Below are positions 1 through 10,029 of a stretch of 64,000 nucleotides of DNA, piece by piece (position 1 is the first letter of the stretch; each line of letters opens with the position of its first letter). The notes beneath the pieces are model-generated. The model saw only the letters and a list, made by a program, of their open reading frames with translations. It was not told where the DNA came from and did not search any database. Position numbers and translations under genes: made by a program. Origin of the DNA: Coregonus clupeaformis (Eukaryota > Chordata > Actinopteri > Salmoniformes > Salmonidae); NCBI RefSeq assembly GCF_020615455.1, contig NC_059231.1, positions 25,505,248 to 25,569,247 on the forward strand, in the 5' to 3' direction.

Positions 1-1690
1 TTCTGCACATTTTCTCATCGATTAAATATTTCATCTCAATTCAGTATTCTGTTCCCAAAACTAGAATCTGTTATGAACAGAGTTGACTAAGTTTTGTAGA
101 CTTTAACCGTTGCAAAAGTTTTTTATTTTAATCGCGCTGTTTAGAGTGCAAATGTGAATTGAGTTATTGCACACGCGCATTTCACAGGATAGGCGTTCCC
201 TAACGGAAATATGCAGATGTATACTAGAACATGCCAATAGGATATCGCTAACGCGTGCTTGGCTCTGCCCACCTCCTTGCTTGTTCTGCCCACTATGACT
301 CATTTGTTCCCATTGGAAACGACAAGCTGTGGTCTATCTTGGTTTAGTTATAAAAAATGTACGAGCATGTCTTCTTCTTCTTCTTTGGATTTATTGGCAA
401 GCTACATGCAAAAAGGTGTATTGTCGCCACTAACTGGACGGGGGTTAAACATTCACTAAATAAAAGTTAATTCCACTACGGGGAAGAGAAAATTAACATT
501 AATCCACACAAACTATGAAAGTTTTGTTTTTGTGCATCTCTGAGTGATGTTGTATCGATTCCCTGGGTCATTTCATGTTTTCATGTGTATTTGAGTTATT
601 GGGGCACAAGCAAGCAGAAATGCGGCCGGTATAACAATGCACCGTGGTAAAGTCGCTCTCACTACCCTGTAAATGAATAGGAATACGACTTTTAGATCGC
701 GAAAACGTCTATCATACATGCCAGATTTCAATACTAGCCGATTTCTTCTCTCGAATGAGCAATTGATCATATTTTTTTGCGATATTCCTACCTCGAGAAA
801 TGTGTAATTTAACATCTAGCACATTTGTCCTATTTGTCTGCCTCTTTACACCTTGATCACACCGACAGTATTTTTGCATTTTGGTACACCAGAAGTACAT
901 TCGTTTCCAATGGAACGCTGCGTTTGCCTTGCATCATTGCATTGCAGAGGCAGTTGCAGTGTGTTCTGTGTGGTGCAGAACGTTGGATTTATCGAACGTA
1001 TGCTTCAAACTGTATACGTAGACGGCTTGACAGAAATGGTAGCAGAAGGTGAATGTTGAATTTTAGTTGCACACATATCCAGATTATGCTGCGTACTACT
1101 TTGTGCAAAAATACTAACGGTGTGATCAGGGCGTTAGGCCAGGGTGCGTTCCATGGTGCCGTTGCCAGATATATTACAGAAAGGAGATAGGAATCCAATG
1201 AATGAGGAAACGTATAACACCCCACCCAACAGACTGTCGACCAATCGCGTTCACGTTGTCATACTGCGTCACGCTATTGGTAAACTAATCATCACGCAAT
1301 CCTTTCTCAAAATCTGTGTATATGTCGAGAAACGTTCCTATTTTCCTCGAAAGTACTTAATGTCACGATTCCAAAGCTATACGATTCTACAGATAGCAAG
1401 TTAATTATCTCACATCTTGGAAACATTTTTTAATGATGTACTTCTTGTTGACGAAATTCGTGCTAATGTTGGGTTTTTGAGCTAGCGCCCAATAGACTCC
1501 CATTCACTCCTTGAAGGAGAGCGCCCCTTGTCCCAGAATCGACCAGAATGCACTGTGTGGCCCATCTCCTCAAAAGTATATCTGCCGTTGCGAATGTCAG
1601 ACTCCACTCTGGGTCAAGGAGAGGGGGAGCGGGGGTAAATTTGGACGCACGAGGTTCGGCTTCAAACAAGGAAGCGAAATATAATCCACT
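1..1690. other. Gene-free stretch
   Basis: I see no exon, RNA gene or known transposon here apart from the inverted-repeat element at 845-1135. The open frames are short, carry no recognisable domain and look like chance. Confidence 0.5.
845..1135. repeat. Candidate MITE with ~26 bp inverted ends
   Basis: The segment at about 850-876 (TGATCACACCGACAGTATTT and following bases) recurs in inverted orientation at 1102-1129, matching over about 26 bases with two or three mismatches. The interior is about 225 bp, does not code and shows weaker inverted similarity. This layout fits a small non-autonomous DNA transposon. I could not identify a target duplication or a family. Confidence 0.45.
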
Positions 1691-1857
1691 GTTCTATATT
1701 GTGGTAGACGGTTTTAGCAACAGCTGAGCTGGACTGTGGTCGACATGGGATGATAGTTCTGATGGTATGGGTGGGGATGATGAAAGTCATGGACCTGGAT
1801 GGTCTGTGGTGAAAAGGAAAAAGTGCTGACAGCAGTGGTAGTTCTAGTGTTGAGAAC

Positions 1858-2420
1858 GTGAAGAGGGTGAAGGTAGTGAAAAACAAAAGTAATGATGTGT
1901 CAGAGTGGAATGTTGTAATCGTGTTTGATGCGACCACGGGGTCTCATCTAGACCCTATTCGATTAACCAATGCCGTTAAGAAAGTGATAGGGGAAGTCAC
2001 ATTAGCCCGGTTCATTGGTAATGGTAGACTGTTAATATTCTGTTTTGACCATGTTCAGCAAGGGAAGATTCTGAACATGACAACTCTCAATGGCAAGAAA
2101 ATCACAAGTCATGTCCCTGGAGCTTTGGCTAAACTGAGGGGGTCATTTCTGGGGTTCCACTATCTATGTCCATAGATGATATAAAATAAAATGTAGAGGG
2201 GGGCATAGTGGTTGAAGCCAAAAAAGGCTGTTCAGGAAGAAAGAGGGGCAGAGAAGTGAAAGCATTTGGTGGATGCCAGGTGCAGAAAGAAGCTGGAGAG
2301 GCCCAAAGATATAAAATCACTCATAATGTCTCTTATGCAGAACAGAGGCTGCAAGGCAGATTGGTGGAACTACTAGGCAGAATGATGGAGATAATAGGGT
2401 TACTCCTGGAATAAGTGGAC
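1858..2420 (+). pseudogene. LINE ORF1 remnant
   Basis: The open part at 1858-2175 includes WNVVIVFDATTGSHLDPIRL, followed after a frameshift by a stretch containing DDIK and VVEAKKG. It resembles the nucleic-acid-binding ORF1 protein of fish I/Nimb-type LINEs; a second, longer ORF1 of that kind is at 20303-21255. The reading frame is also shifted upstream of 1858 (about 1750-1850 reads WDDSSDG in another frame) and downstream of 2170. No zinc knuckle survives. No function is expected. Confidence 0.5.
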
Positions 2421-2693
2421 CTACTGTAGGAAATGTTGCTTATGTTGGTCCAGACACAGATACGAGACCTGCTCAGAAATCTTGCTCTCACAAATGTGTC
2501 GTTTCAAAGGACACCTTAATAGTTAATCAGATTTACTTTATAGCCTTCATTGGAAAGGTTATCAACCTGACTGCGTTTGTGGAAAGAAGAACTGCCAAGT
2601 TGAAGATCATTGTGGAAGCAGCAACAGAGTTTTTAAGAGTAACGGATGTTACTGTTGCCATAATTGTTGATATGTTGACTCCTAATAATACTA

Positions 2694-3115
2694 ATGATGG
2701 AATGTCTCAGTATGATAAGAATTAGAGTACTGGTTTTTGTTGTCCTTCAGTGGAATGCCAGAAGCCTTATTGCTAACGGTCAGGAGTTTAAGAAATATGT
2801 AATAGATTTGGAGATCAAACCTGATGTGATATGTGTTCAAGAAACATGGCTTAGACCACATCTTGATTTTATTATTCCTGGTTATTGTTCAATCAGATCT
2901 GATAGATCAACTGGACAGGGTGATGGGTGTGCTACGTTCATAAGAGAAGGTCTTGTATATCGTAATATAACTGTCCCATCTGAATATGAATGTGTGATGG
3001 TGGAAATCTACAGTGCAGGTAGTAATATTAAGTTACACAATTTTTACAACCCTTGTCGTCAACTATCTGTAGCGATGTTTGATGAAATATCAGGAGAATT
3101 GGGCTCTAGAGAGAT
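2694..3115 (+). pseudogene. LINE endonuclease fragment
   Basis: This is an apurinic-type endonuclease N-terminus. WNARSLIANGQEFKKYV is the first catalytic strand, with its Asn, and PDVICVQETWL carries the catalytic Glu. GYCSIRSDR and GDGCATFIREG follow. In a live LINE this domain nicks the target DNA to prime reverse transcription. The frame is cut in the middle of the domain by the Tc1 insertion at 3117, and the catalytic Asp/His half is not found on the far side. The sequence has also lost bases there, because RT sequence resumes directly after 4740. Confidence 0.75.
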
Positions 3116-3116
3116 A

Positions 3117-4738
3117 CAGTCGTATGAAAAAGTTTGGGCACCCCTGATTTCTATTTATAAATAATTGGGTGTTTGGATCAGCAATTTCATTTCGATCTAT
3201 CAAATAACTGATGGACACAGTAATATTTCATTAGTGAAATTAGGTTTATTGGATTAACAGAAAATGTACAATATGCATCAAAACGAAATTAGACAGGTGC
3301 ATAGATTTGGGCACCCCAACAGAAAAATCACATCAATATTTAGTAGAGCCTCCTTTTGCTAAAATAACAGCCTCTAGACGCTTCCTATACCCTCTAATGA
3401 GTGTCTGGATTCTGGATGAAGGTATTTTGGACCATTCCTCCTTACAAAACATCTCCACTTCAGTTAGGTTTGATGGTTGCCGAGCATGGACAGCCCGCTT
3501 CAAATCATCCCACAGATTCTCAATGATATTCAGGTCTGGGGACTGGGATGGCCATTCCAGAACATTGTACTTGTTCCTCTGCATAAATGCCCGGGTAGAT
3601 TTTGAGCAGTGTTTTGGGTCATTGTCTTGTTGAAATATCCAGCCCCGGCGTAACATCAACTTTGTAACTGATTCTTCAACATTATTCCCAAGAATCTGTT
3701 GATATTGAGTGGAATCCATGCGACCTTAAACTTTAACAAGATTCCCAGTACCGGCACTGGCCACACAGCCCCACAGCATGATGGAACCCCCACCAAATTT
3801 TACTGTGGGTAGCAAGTGTTTTTCTTGGAACGCTGTGTTCTTTTGCCGCCATGCATAACGCCCCTTGTTATGACCAAATAACTCAATCTTTGTTTCATCA
3901 GTCCACAGCACCTTATTCCAAAATGAAGCTGGCTTGTCCAAATGTGTGTTTGCATACCTCAAGCGACTCTGTTTGTGGCGTGTGTGCAGAAAAGGCTTCT
4001 TCTGCATCACTCTCCCGTACAGCTTCTCCTTGTGCAAAGTGCGCTGAATTGTTGAACGATGCACAGTGACACCATCTGCAGCAAGATTATGTTGTAGGTC
4101 TTTGGAGGTGGTCTGTGGGCTGTTTTTGACCGTTCTCACCATCCTTCGCCTTTGCCTCTCCGATATTTTACTTGGCCTGCCACTTCTGGCCTTAACAAGA
4201 ACTGTGCCTGTGGTCTTCCATTTCCTCACTATGTTCCTCACAGTGGACACTGACAGCTTACATCTCTGCAATAGCTTTTTGTAGCCTTCCCCTAAACCAT
4301 AATGTTGAACAATCTTTGTTTTCAGGTCATTTGAGAGTTGTTTTGAGGCCCCCATGTTGCCACTCTTCAGAGGAGAGTCAAAGAGAACAACAACTTGCAA
4401 TTGGCCACCTTAAATACCTTTTCTCATGATTGGATGCACTTGTCTATGAAGTTCAAGGCTTAATGAGCTTACCAAACTAATTGTGTGTTCCAATTAATTA
4501 CAAGTATTCAAATCAACAGAATGACAAGGGTGCCCACATTTTTGCATAGCCTATTTTTCACATCTGATTTAATTTCATACAACTTAATATTGCTACACTA
4601 AAAATCTTTGTCTGGACAATACCCCAGTACTCAGCTTTTATTAGAAAATGAATGGCATGCCACTGTGATAATTTTCTGTGACGACAGAGTAAATTATTAT
4701 GCAGCCTCAGAGGGGTGCCCAAACCTTTCATACGACTG
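3117..4738 (-). mobile_element. Tc1 transposon, complete, TA target duplication
   Basis: The inverted ends are CAGTCGTATGAAAAAGTTTG at the left and its inverted counterpart at the right, ending in CATACGACTG. A TA dinucleotide flanks each end (3115-3116, 4739-4740), the target duplication typical of Tc1/mariner. The element is 1,622 bp and carries one transposase gene on the minus strand. It is inserted in the endonuclease of the older LINE. This is the best preserved Tc1 copy in the window. Confidence 0.95.
3333..4355 (-). pseudogene. Tc1 transposase, one nonsense codon
   Basis: This DD34E transposase cuts and pastes its own element. The start chosen is MGASKQLSNDLKTK, which fits the usual N-terminus, and the end is KGGSTKY. 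The length is 340 codons, the normal Tc1 size. Two helix-turn-helix regions occupy roughly residues 1-120. The catalytic residues are visible: Asp in LWTDETKIELFGH, Asp in FQQDNDPKH and Glu in NIIENLWDDL. The frame runs through except for one TAA at 3726-3728 (after NLVKV), so the product would lose the last two acidic residues. Everything else looks intact. Confidence 0.92.
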
Positions 4739-4740
4739 TA

Positions 4741-5148
4741 TAACTGGGTTTTGGCCTTTTATTTAATTGCTATTTTCGAGTTAAAATAGGATCCATTTTA
4801 TCTGATGCCTATGGAGTTGACAATGGTATTCCTCAAAGCAGTGCTATCAGTCCTATTTTGTTCAACATTATGATTAACGATGTGTTTTCGAATGTAGGTA
4901 GGTGTATTGGGGCTTCCCTATATGCTGATGATGGAGCTATTTGGAAGAGGGGAAGGAATGTCTCTCATGTGATCAAATCTATTCAACAAGCTATAGTGGA
5001 TGTTGAAAGATGGTCAATTGACTGGAGTTTTAAATAGTCAGTGGCAAAAAAAATTTGTATGTTCTTCTCGAAGAAGAAAGTTGCTGATAATATACAGTAG
5101 TCTCTGTATGGACAGCTTATGGGGAGGGTTTCCCTATATGGTTCCATG
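4741..5148 (+). pseudogene. LINE reverse transcriptase fragment
   Basis: The translation includes DNGIPQSSAISPILFNIMIN followed by GASLYADDGAIWKRG, which are RT motifs 4 and 5. YADD is the catalytic box. The fingers and motifs 1-3 are missing, so several hundred residues between the endonuclease and this point have been deleted. A stop follows WSIDWSFK, and the piece is then cut by the solo LTR at 5149. Confidence 0.8.
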
Positions 5149-5818
5149 TGTCACGGTTCAGACAGACGACCAGAGGACCACAATTGCGTCACACCAGAAA
5201 GTTTATTAAACTTAAGGGAAAAGGGAAGTAGGGAGTGAATGAAGGCTCCAGGGGTAACAGGGATCCCGTCCAATGCGCTGGGTCTGTGTCCCCCCCAGTG
5301 GCAGCGATGCGTCCTATGAAGCCGGTGGTGGGTGGTCCAGAAGTCCTGGGGGGGGGGAGACACAGACACAACAGGGCGGAATGAAACCAGGCAGCAGTAC
5401 AGTTCAAGGGAATCCAAAATACGTAGTAGCAAGGCAGAAGGCTGGTCAGAGTTACCGGGATAGAAGAGTAGTCAGGAGTCGAAATGGCAGAAGCAGGTCT
5501 GGATCTCCTAAGGCAGAAGAGTATCCAAACATCAGGCAGGTCCGGGGTCACAAAACAAGGGTGAGCCAGAAGCGCGAGCACACAGGTTCCGGGTGTGAGC
5601 TTTGCAGACGATCTGACACCGGAGAGCTGAAAGACAGGGCCTTAAATACTGGGAGAGGTTAGTGGGTAATGCAGCGCAGCTGGCAGAGTAATTAGAGCCG
5701 AGCAGAGCAGGGACAGGTGGAGCTAGTTAGGCTGAGTAGAGAGAGGGAGGTGAGCAGAGTGGAAGATAGTGGAAACCAATTAAGGTGGTAACCCGGTGGA
5801 GTGAGAGGGCTCATGACA
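5149..5818 (-). mobile_element. Solo LTR, 5-bp target duplication
   Basis: Read on the minus strand, this 670 bp block begins TGTCATGAGCCC and ends ACCGTGACA, the TG...CA ends of an LTR. A TATTTAAG box lies near the middle and AATAAA near the 3' end. The five bases CCATG lie directly on both sides (5144-5148 and 5819-5823). No internal gag or pol sequence is present, so it is a solo LTR left by recombination between two LTRs, or a copy that never had an interior. The 5-bp duplication suits Ty3/Gypsy-type elements. The open frames inside are fortuitous. Confidence 0.85.
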
Positions 5819-5823
5819 CCATG

Positions 5824-6236
5824 AGCGATATACATAGAAAGATCATGTCAGAAATGTTGAAACAAAGTGAAAGAAGATGGTGAATCTTATGCACTCGGTC
5901 TATGGTTATGAATGGGGTGCTGACAGACAATCGTTGATGGATATTTATAGAGCTCTGATCAGAACAACAATTGATTACGGGTGTATAGTTTATGGAACAG
6001 CAGCAAAGACTTGGCTTCAGAAGCTGGAGAGAATCCAGTATATAGCTTTAAGGATATGTATTGGTGCATTTAAATCAACATCTGTATGTGCCTTACTAGT
6101 GGAGGCAGGTGAGATGCCTTTGGATATACTGCGTAAAAAATGGCCATTAGCTTATTGGGTTAGGTTGAAAGGCTGTGAGGTTGAGCATCCCACTGCTACT
6201 GTTCTAGATGACTGTTGGGAATATACTAGTAGATAA
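5824..6236 (+). pseudogene. LINE post-RT region
   Basis: The translation contains YRALIRTTIDYGCIVYGTAA, KLERIQYIALRICIGAF and LLVEAGEMPL. This is the connecting region between reverse transcriptase and RNase H in I-type LINEs. It resumes immediately after the LTR's second CCATG, confirming that the LTR interrupted one continuous LINE. A stop occurs at 6234-6236. Confidence 0.72.
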
Positions 6237-6459
6237 GGCAGTGGTTTTGGTTGGACAGTTGGAAAGCTTGCTGATGAGAGTGGTTTGAGGGAGTTGGAGG
6301 TTGGCCCTTCTGTGGTGATAGGGGATGTTCCTCCATGGTTACTCCCAGATCCTGTTGTTGATCTAACCTTGGTAGAGAAAAGGAAAGATTGGTCATAAGT
6401 CAGTGATATAGGGAAACTGGTTGAAAATTACATTGGTAAAAGTTGTTATGCTTTTTTAC

Positions 6460-6790
6460 CGCTTTTCACAGATGGATCCAAGGACCCAGATAGTGGGTGC
6501 ACAGGAGCAGGCCTTTACATTCCTGAATTTGATGTGCAGATATGTAGAAGACTAACAGATGAACTGTCGATATACTCAGTTGAACTGTTGGCGATAATAG
6601 TTGCCCTCCAGTGGGTGGAGGACGTACAACCTGTTAGAATTATAGTATTGAATAGTTTATCATCTGGTAAATCTAATAGGAGTGACCTACTATTGGAGGT
6701 ATTAATGTTATTATGGAGAATTGAGAGAATGGGTGTAGTAGTGAGATTTACATTCGGGTGTGGAAGGGAATTAAATTATAGACCAGTTAG
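6460..6790 (+). pseudogene. LINE RNase H domain
   Basis: FTDGSKDPDSG carries the first catalytic Asp, SVELLAIIVALQW carries the catalytic Glu, and the third strand contains LNSLSS where an Asp is expected (the usual form is SDS). In a working LINE it would degrade RNA in the RNA-DNA hybrid. The change in the third motif and the frameshift at CGRELNYRPVS before the final Asp-containing region indicate loss of activity. The C-terminal tail continues to 6927 (KRAFKRDIIDINV, WQKRWDSEHKG) and resumes after the next Tc1. Confidence 0.72.
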
Positions 6791-6927
6791 CTAAAAGAGC
6801 TTTTAAACGAGATATAATTGATATTAATGTTCCACTGGGTAGAGGTGAGGCCAAAAGTAAGATCGGAGCCATTTTTATAGATGTGTGGCAGAAGAGATGG
6901 GACTCTGAGCACAAGGGCCGGCATTTA

Positions 6928-8533
6928 CAGTGGGGAGAACAAGTATTTGATACACTGCCGATTTTGCAGGTTTTCCTACTTACAAAGCATGTAGAGGTCT
7001 GTAATTTGTATCATAGGTACACTTCAACTGTGAGAGACGGAATCTAAAACAAAAATCCAGAAAATCAAATTGTATGATTTTTCAGTAATTAATTAGCATT
7101 TTATTGCATGACATAAGTATTTGATCACCTACCAACCAGTAAGAATTCCGGCTCTCACAGACCTGTTAGTTTTTCTTTAAGAAGCCCTCCTGTTCTCCAC
7201 TCATTAGCTGTATTAACTGCACCTGTTTGAACTCGTTACCTGTATAAAAGACACCTGTCCACACACTCAATCAAACAGACTCCAACCTGGCCAAGACCAG
7301 AGAGCTGTGTAAGGACATCAGGGATACAATTGTAGACCTGCACAAGGCTGGGATGGGCAACAGGACAATAGGCAAGCAGCTTGGTGAGAAGGCAACAACT
7401 GTTGGCGCAATTATTAGAAAATGGAAGAAGTTCAAGATGACGGTCAATCACCCTCGGTCTGGGGCTCCATGCAAGATCTCACCTCGTGGGGCATCAATGA
7501 TCATGAGGAAGGTGAGGGATCAGCCCAGAACTACATGGCAGGACCTGGTCAATGACCTGAAGAGAGCTGGGACCACAGTCTCAAAGAAAACCATTAGTAA
7601 CACACTACGCCGTCATGGATTAAAATCCTGCAGCGCACGCAAGGTCCCACTGCTCAAGCCAGCGCATGTCCAGGCCCGTCTGAAGTTTTCCAATGACCAT
7701 CTGGATGATCCAGAGGAGGAATGGGAGAAGGTCATGTGGTCTGATGAGACAAAAATAGAGCTTTTTAGTCTAAACTCCACTTGCCATGTTTGTAGGAAGA
7801 AGAAGGATGAGTACAACCCCAAGAACACCATCTCAACCATGAAACATGGAGGTGGAAACATCATTCTTTGGGGATGCTTTTCTGCAAAGGGGACAGGACG
7901 ACTGCACCATATTGAGTGGAGGATGGATGGGGCCATGTATCGCGAGATCTTGGCCAACAACCTCCTTCCCTCAGTAAGAGCATTGAAGATGGGTCGTGGC
8001 TGGGTCTTCCAGCATGACAACGACCCGAAACACACAGCCAGAGCAACTAAGGAGTGGCTCCGTAAGAAGCATCTCAAGGTCCTGGAGTGGCCTATCCAGT
8101 CTCCAGACCTGAACCCAATAGAACATCTTTGGAGGGAGCTGAAAGTCCGTATTGCCCAGCGACAGCCCTGAAACCTGAAGGATCTGGAGAAGGTCTGTAT
8201 GGAGGAGTGGGCCAAGATCCCTGCTGCAGTGTGTGCAAACCTGGTCAAGACCTACAGGAAATGTATGATCTCTGTAATTGCAAACAAAGGTTTTTATACC
8301 AAATATTAAGTTCTGCTTTTCTGATGTATCAAATACTTATGTCATGCAATAAAATGCAAATTCATTACTTAAAAATCATACAATGTGATTTTCTGGATTT
8401 TTGTTTTAGATTCCGTCTCTCACAGTTGAAGTGTACCTATGATAAATACAGACAAATTACAGACCTCTACATGCTTTGTAAGTAGGAAAACCTGCAAAAT
8501 CGGCAGTGTATCAAATACTTGTTCTCCCCACTG
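6928..8533 (+). mobile_element. Tc1 transposon (CAGTGGGGAGAACAAG ends)
   Basis: It starts CAGTGGGGAGAACAAGTATT and ends with the inverted form CTTGTTCTCCCCACTG. TA flanks both sides (6926-6927, 8534-8535). It is 1,606 bp and inserted in the C-terminal coding region of the LINE, which resumes as YALQRKVGGPRFKG directly after it. A second, more decayed copy of this family is at 44200-45607. Confidence 0.94.
7287..8309 (+). pseudogene. Tc1 transposase, start codon lost, one nonsense codon
   Basis: The frame from 7287 reads LAKTRELCKDIRDTIVDLHK, where related copies start MAKT; the ATG has become CTG. A TGA at 8169-8171 (after AQRQP) interrupts the frame, which then continues to a TAA at 8307-8309 after FYTKY. 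The length of 340 codons matches the family. The catalytic motifs are present: MWSDETKIELF, FQHDNDPKHTA and NPIEHLWREL (DD34E). Both faults would block a full-length product. Confidence 0.92.
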
Positions 8534-8650
8534 TATATGCCCTCCAAAGAAAGGTTGGTGGACCAAGATTCAAAGGTTAGATTAGGAAGGAAGAGGTGGC
8601 GTTTGCTTGATTGCGCTTAGGACATTGTACATTGAACTTGTCGTCTCTCG

Positions 8651-9008
8651 TGTCCGAAGTGGGATGCTGGTGGTTATTGCTGTCAAACAAAGAGTCCGCT
8701 CATACTGAACCTTTGATCATAAGTTTTATTCATATCACAAGCTTTCAGCATGAGTTACAGGAGTCAAGATCCCCCGGAGAGCAGTGTCCTCGAATTGTAA
8801 TGGCTGCTCTGCTTTCCTGTGCCTCCAGCATATACTTATAAACAATGTAAAAATATGGGTTGCTCCCTCTGCGGTCCAATCACCTGTCTCCCCTGGGGCG
8901 TCACCCTACAACTGGCTACTTTTGACCTAACATAAACAACATTCCATTTCTTCATGAAAAACATTTAACAAAGGCATAATCCTAATACACTACAAACTCA
9001 TCATTACA
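8651..9008 (-). mobile_element. Short solo LTR
   Basis: On the minus strand this 358 bp block begins TGTAATGATGAGTTTG and ends CACTTCGGACA (TG...CA). It contains TATAAG and AATAAA. The flanks are TCTCG (8646-8650) and TCTGG (9009-9013), a 5-bp duplication with one mismatch. The LINE coding sequence is interrupted exactly here: LGHCTLNL before it, LVGKQVNGLCLEC after it. Confidence 0.72.
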
Positions 9009-9360
9009 TCTGGTTGGCAAGCAAGTTAATGGTTTGTGTCTGGAGTGTATGGTCGATGAAACGGTGGAGCCTGTGTTGTTATATTGTTGTAAGTATGTTG
9101 AAGAGAGGGAAAGATTGAAGTGTAGGGTCGTTGAGGTTGGACAGGGTTGGGGGGTTTGGAGGGGATTTTGGGGATGTGGGAGGGTCTATTAGAAGTTAGT
9201 AGGGCTCTTTTTTATTTTCTCAGATGTACTGAGTTAGGTAGGAGGATTTAGAGCTGTTGTAAACCGTGATTGACCACACACACCAGCACAGTAGGTTGCG
9301 GCATGCACCATTAACGTTGGTTTGCGGACCGCCATTATAACATAGAAGAAGAAGAAGAAG
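9009..9360 (+). pseudogene. LINE C-terminal zinc-knuckle region and 3' tail
   Basis: The translation GLCLECMVDETVEPVLLYCCKY keeps the Cys-x2-Cys...Cys pattern typical of the C-terminus of fish I-type LINE ORF2. The 3' UTR follows (containing GGTTGCGGCATGCACCATTA), and the element ends in a GAA repeat at about 9345-9360. Confidence 0.62.
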
Positions 9361-10029
9361 ACTCCACTCTGTGAGGCACATCGATCTGCAGGTTGAACAT
9401 GGTGAGATTGTAGACGCCTAAATCGATAGTGCAGTTTGTTTAGGCGATTTTACAGCTAACTACATGCTGACACATAATGATGCCGGAGGGGATGGCTGCC
9501 GTTGTACGGGCTCCTAACCAATTGTGCTATTGTGTGTGTTTTTTTGTGTTATTTGTAACTTGTTTTGTACATAATGTTTCTGCCACCGTCTCTTATGACC
9601 GGTAAGAGCTTCTAGATATCAGGACAGCGATTACTCACCTCGTACTGGACAAATATTTTTTATTTAATGAGTCCAACGCAAAGGATTTACTTCAGACACC
9701 CGACAAGGCCCAAATCCCTGTCCATTCAAATGAAGAAGATGCAGAGATATCGAGGACGTAGGTCGGGGTGCCTTGTAAGGATCCGACGGCGAGTTGGTAA
9801 TCTGACTCTACCAGTCCTATTAGCCAACGTACAATCATTGGATAATAAAATGGACGAGCTACGATCAAGACTATCCTACCAACGGGACATAAAAAACTGT
9901 AATATCTTGTGTTTCACCGAGTCGTGGCTGAACGACGACATGGATAACATACAGCTGGCGGGGTTTTCAGTGCATCGGCAAGATAGAACAGCTGCCTCGG
10001 GTAAGGCAATGGGTGGCAGTCTGTGTATA
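9361..10029 (+). mobile_element. L2-like LINE, 5' UTR and endonuclease
   Basis: From about 9667 the frame is open to 10029. It contains VLLANVQSLDNKMDELRSRL, NILCFTESWLNDDMD and GFSVHRQDRTAASGKAMGG, the endonuclease N-terminus of L2/CR1-type fish LINEs. The first catalytic Asn (LLANVQS) and the Glu (FTESWL) are present. The roughly 300 bases before it look like the LINE's own 5' UTR. It is cut off at 10029 by a Tc1 element, and its remainder is not found on the other side. A different part of the same kind of LINE, in the opposite orientation, is at 28515-29575. Confidence 0.7.

Larger units (their letters stand above)
1690..9360 (+). mobile_element. I/Nimb-like LINE, broken by four insertions
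   Basis: This is one old non-LTR retrotransposon on the plus strand. In order it has an ORF1-like segment (1858-2420), an endonuclease (2694-3115), a reverse transcriptase piece (4741-5148), post-RT sequence (5824-6236), an RNase H domain (6460-6790) and a Cys-rich C-terminus (9009-9120). The 3' end is about 9340-9360, a short GAA repeat. The RNase H domain points to the I/Nimb group rather than L2 or RTE. Two Tc1 elements (3117-4738, 6928-8533) and two solo LTRs (5149-5818, 8651-9008) are inserted in it, leaving about 3.4 kb of LINE. It has many stops, frameshifts and internal deletions, so it is dead. The clade is from domain order and memory. Confidence 0.72.

Noticed and set aside
5189..5662. 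Overlapping open frames on both strands, up to 130 codons, Pro/Ser/Thr- or Arg/Gly-rich
   Set aside because: They lie wholly inside a solo LTR with a 5-bp target duplication and have no domain; chance frames.
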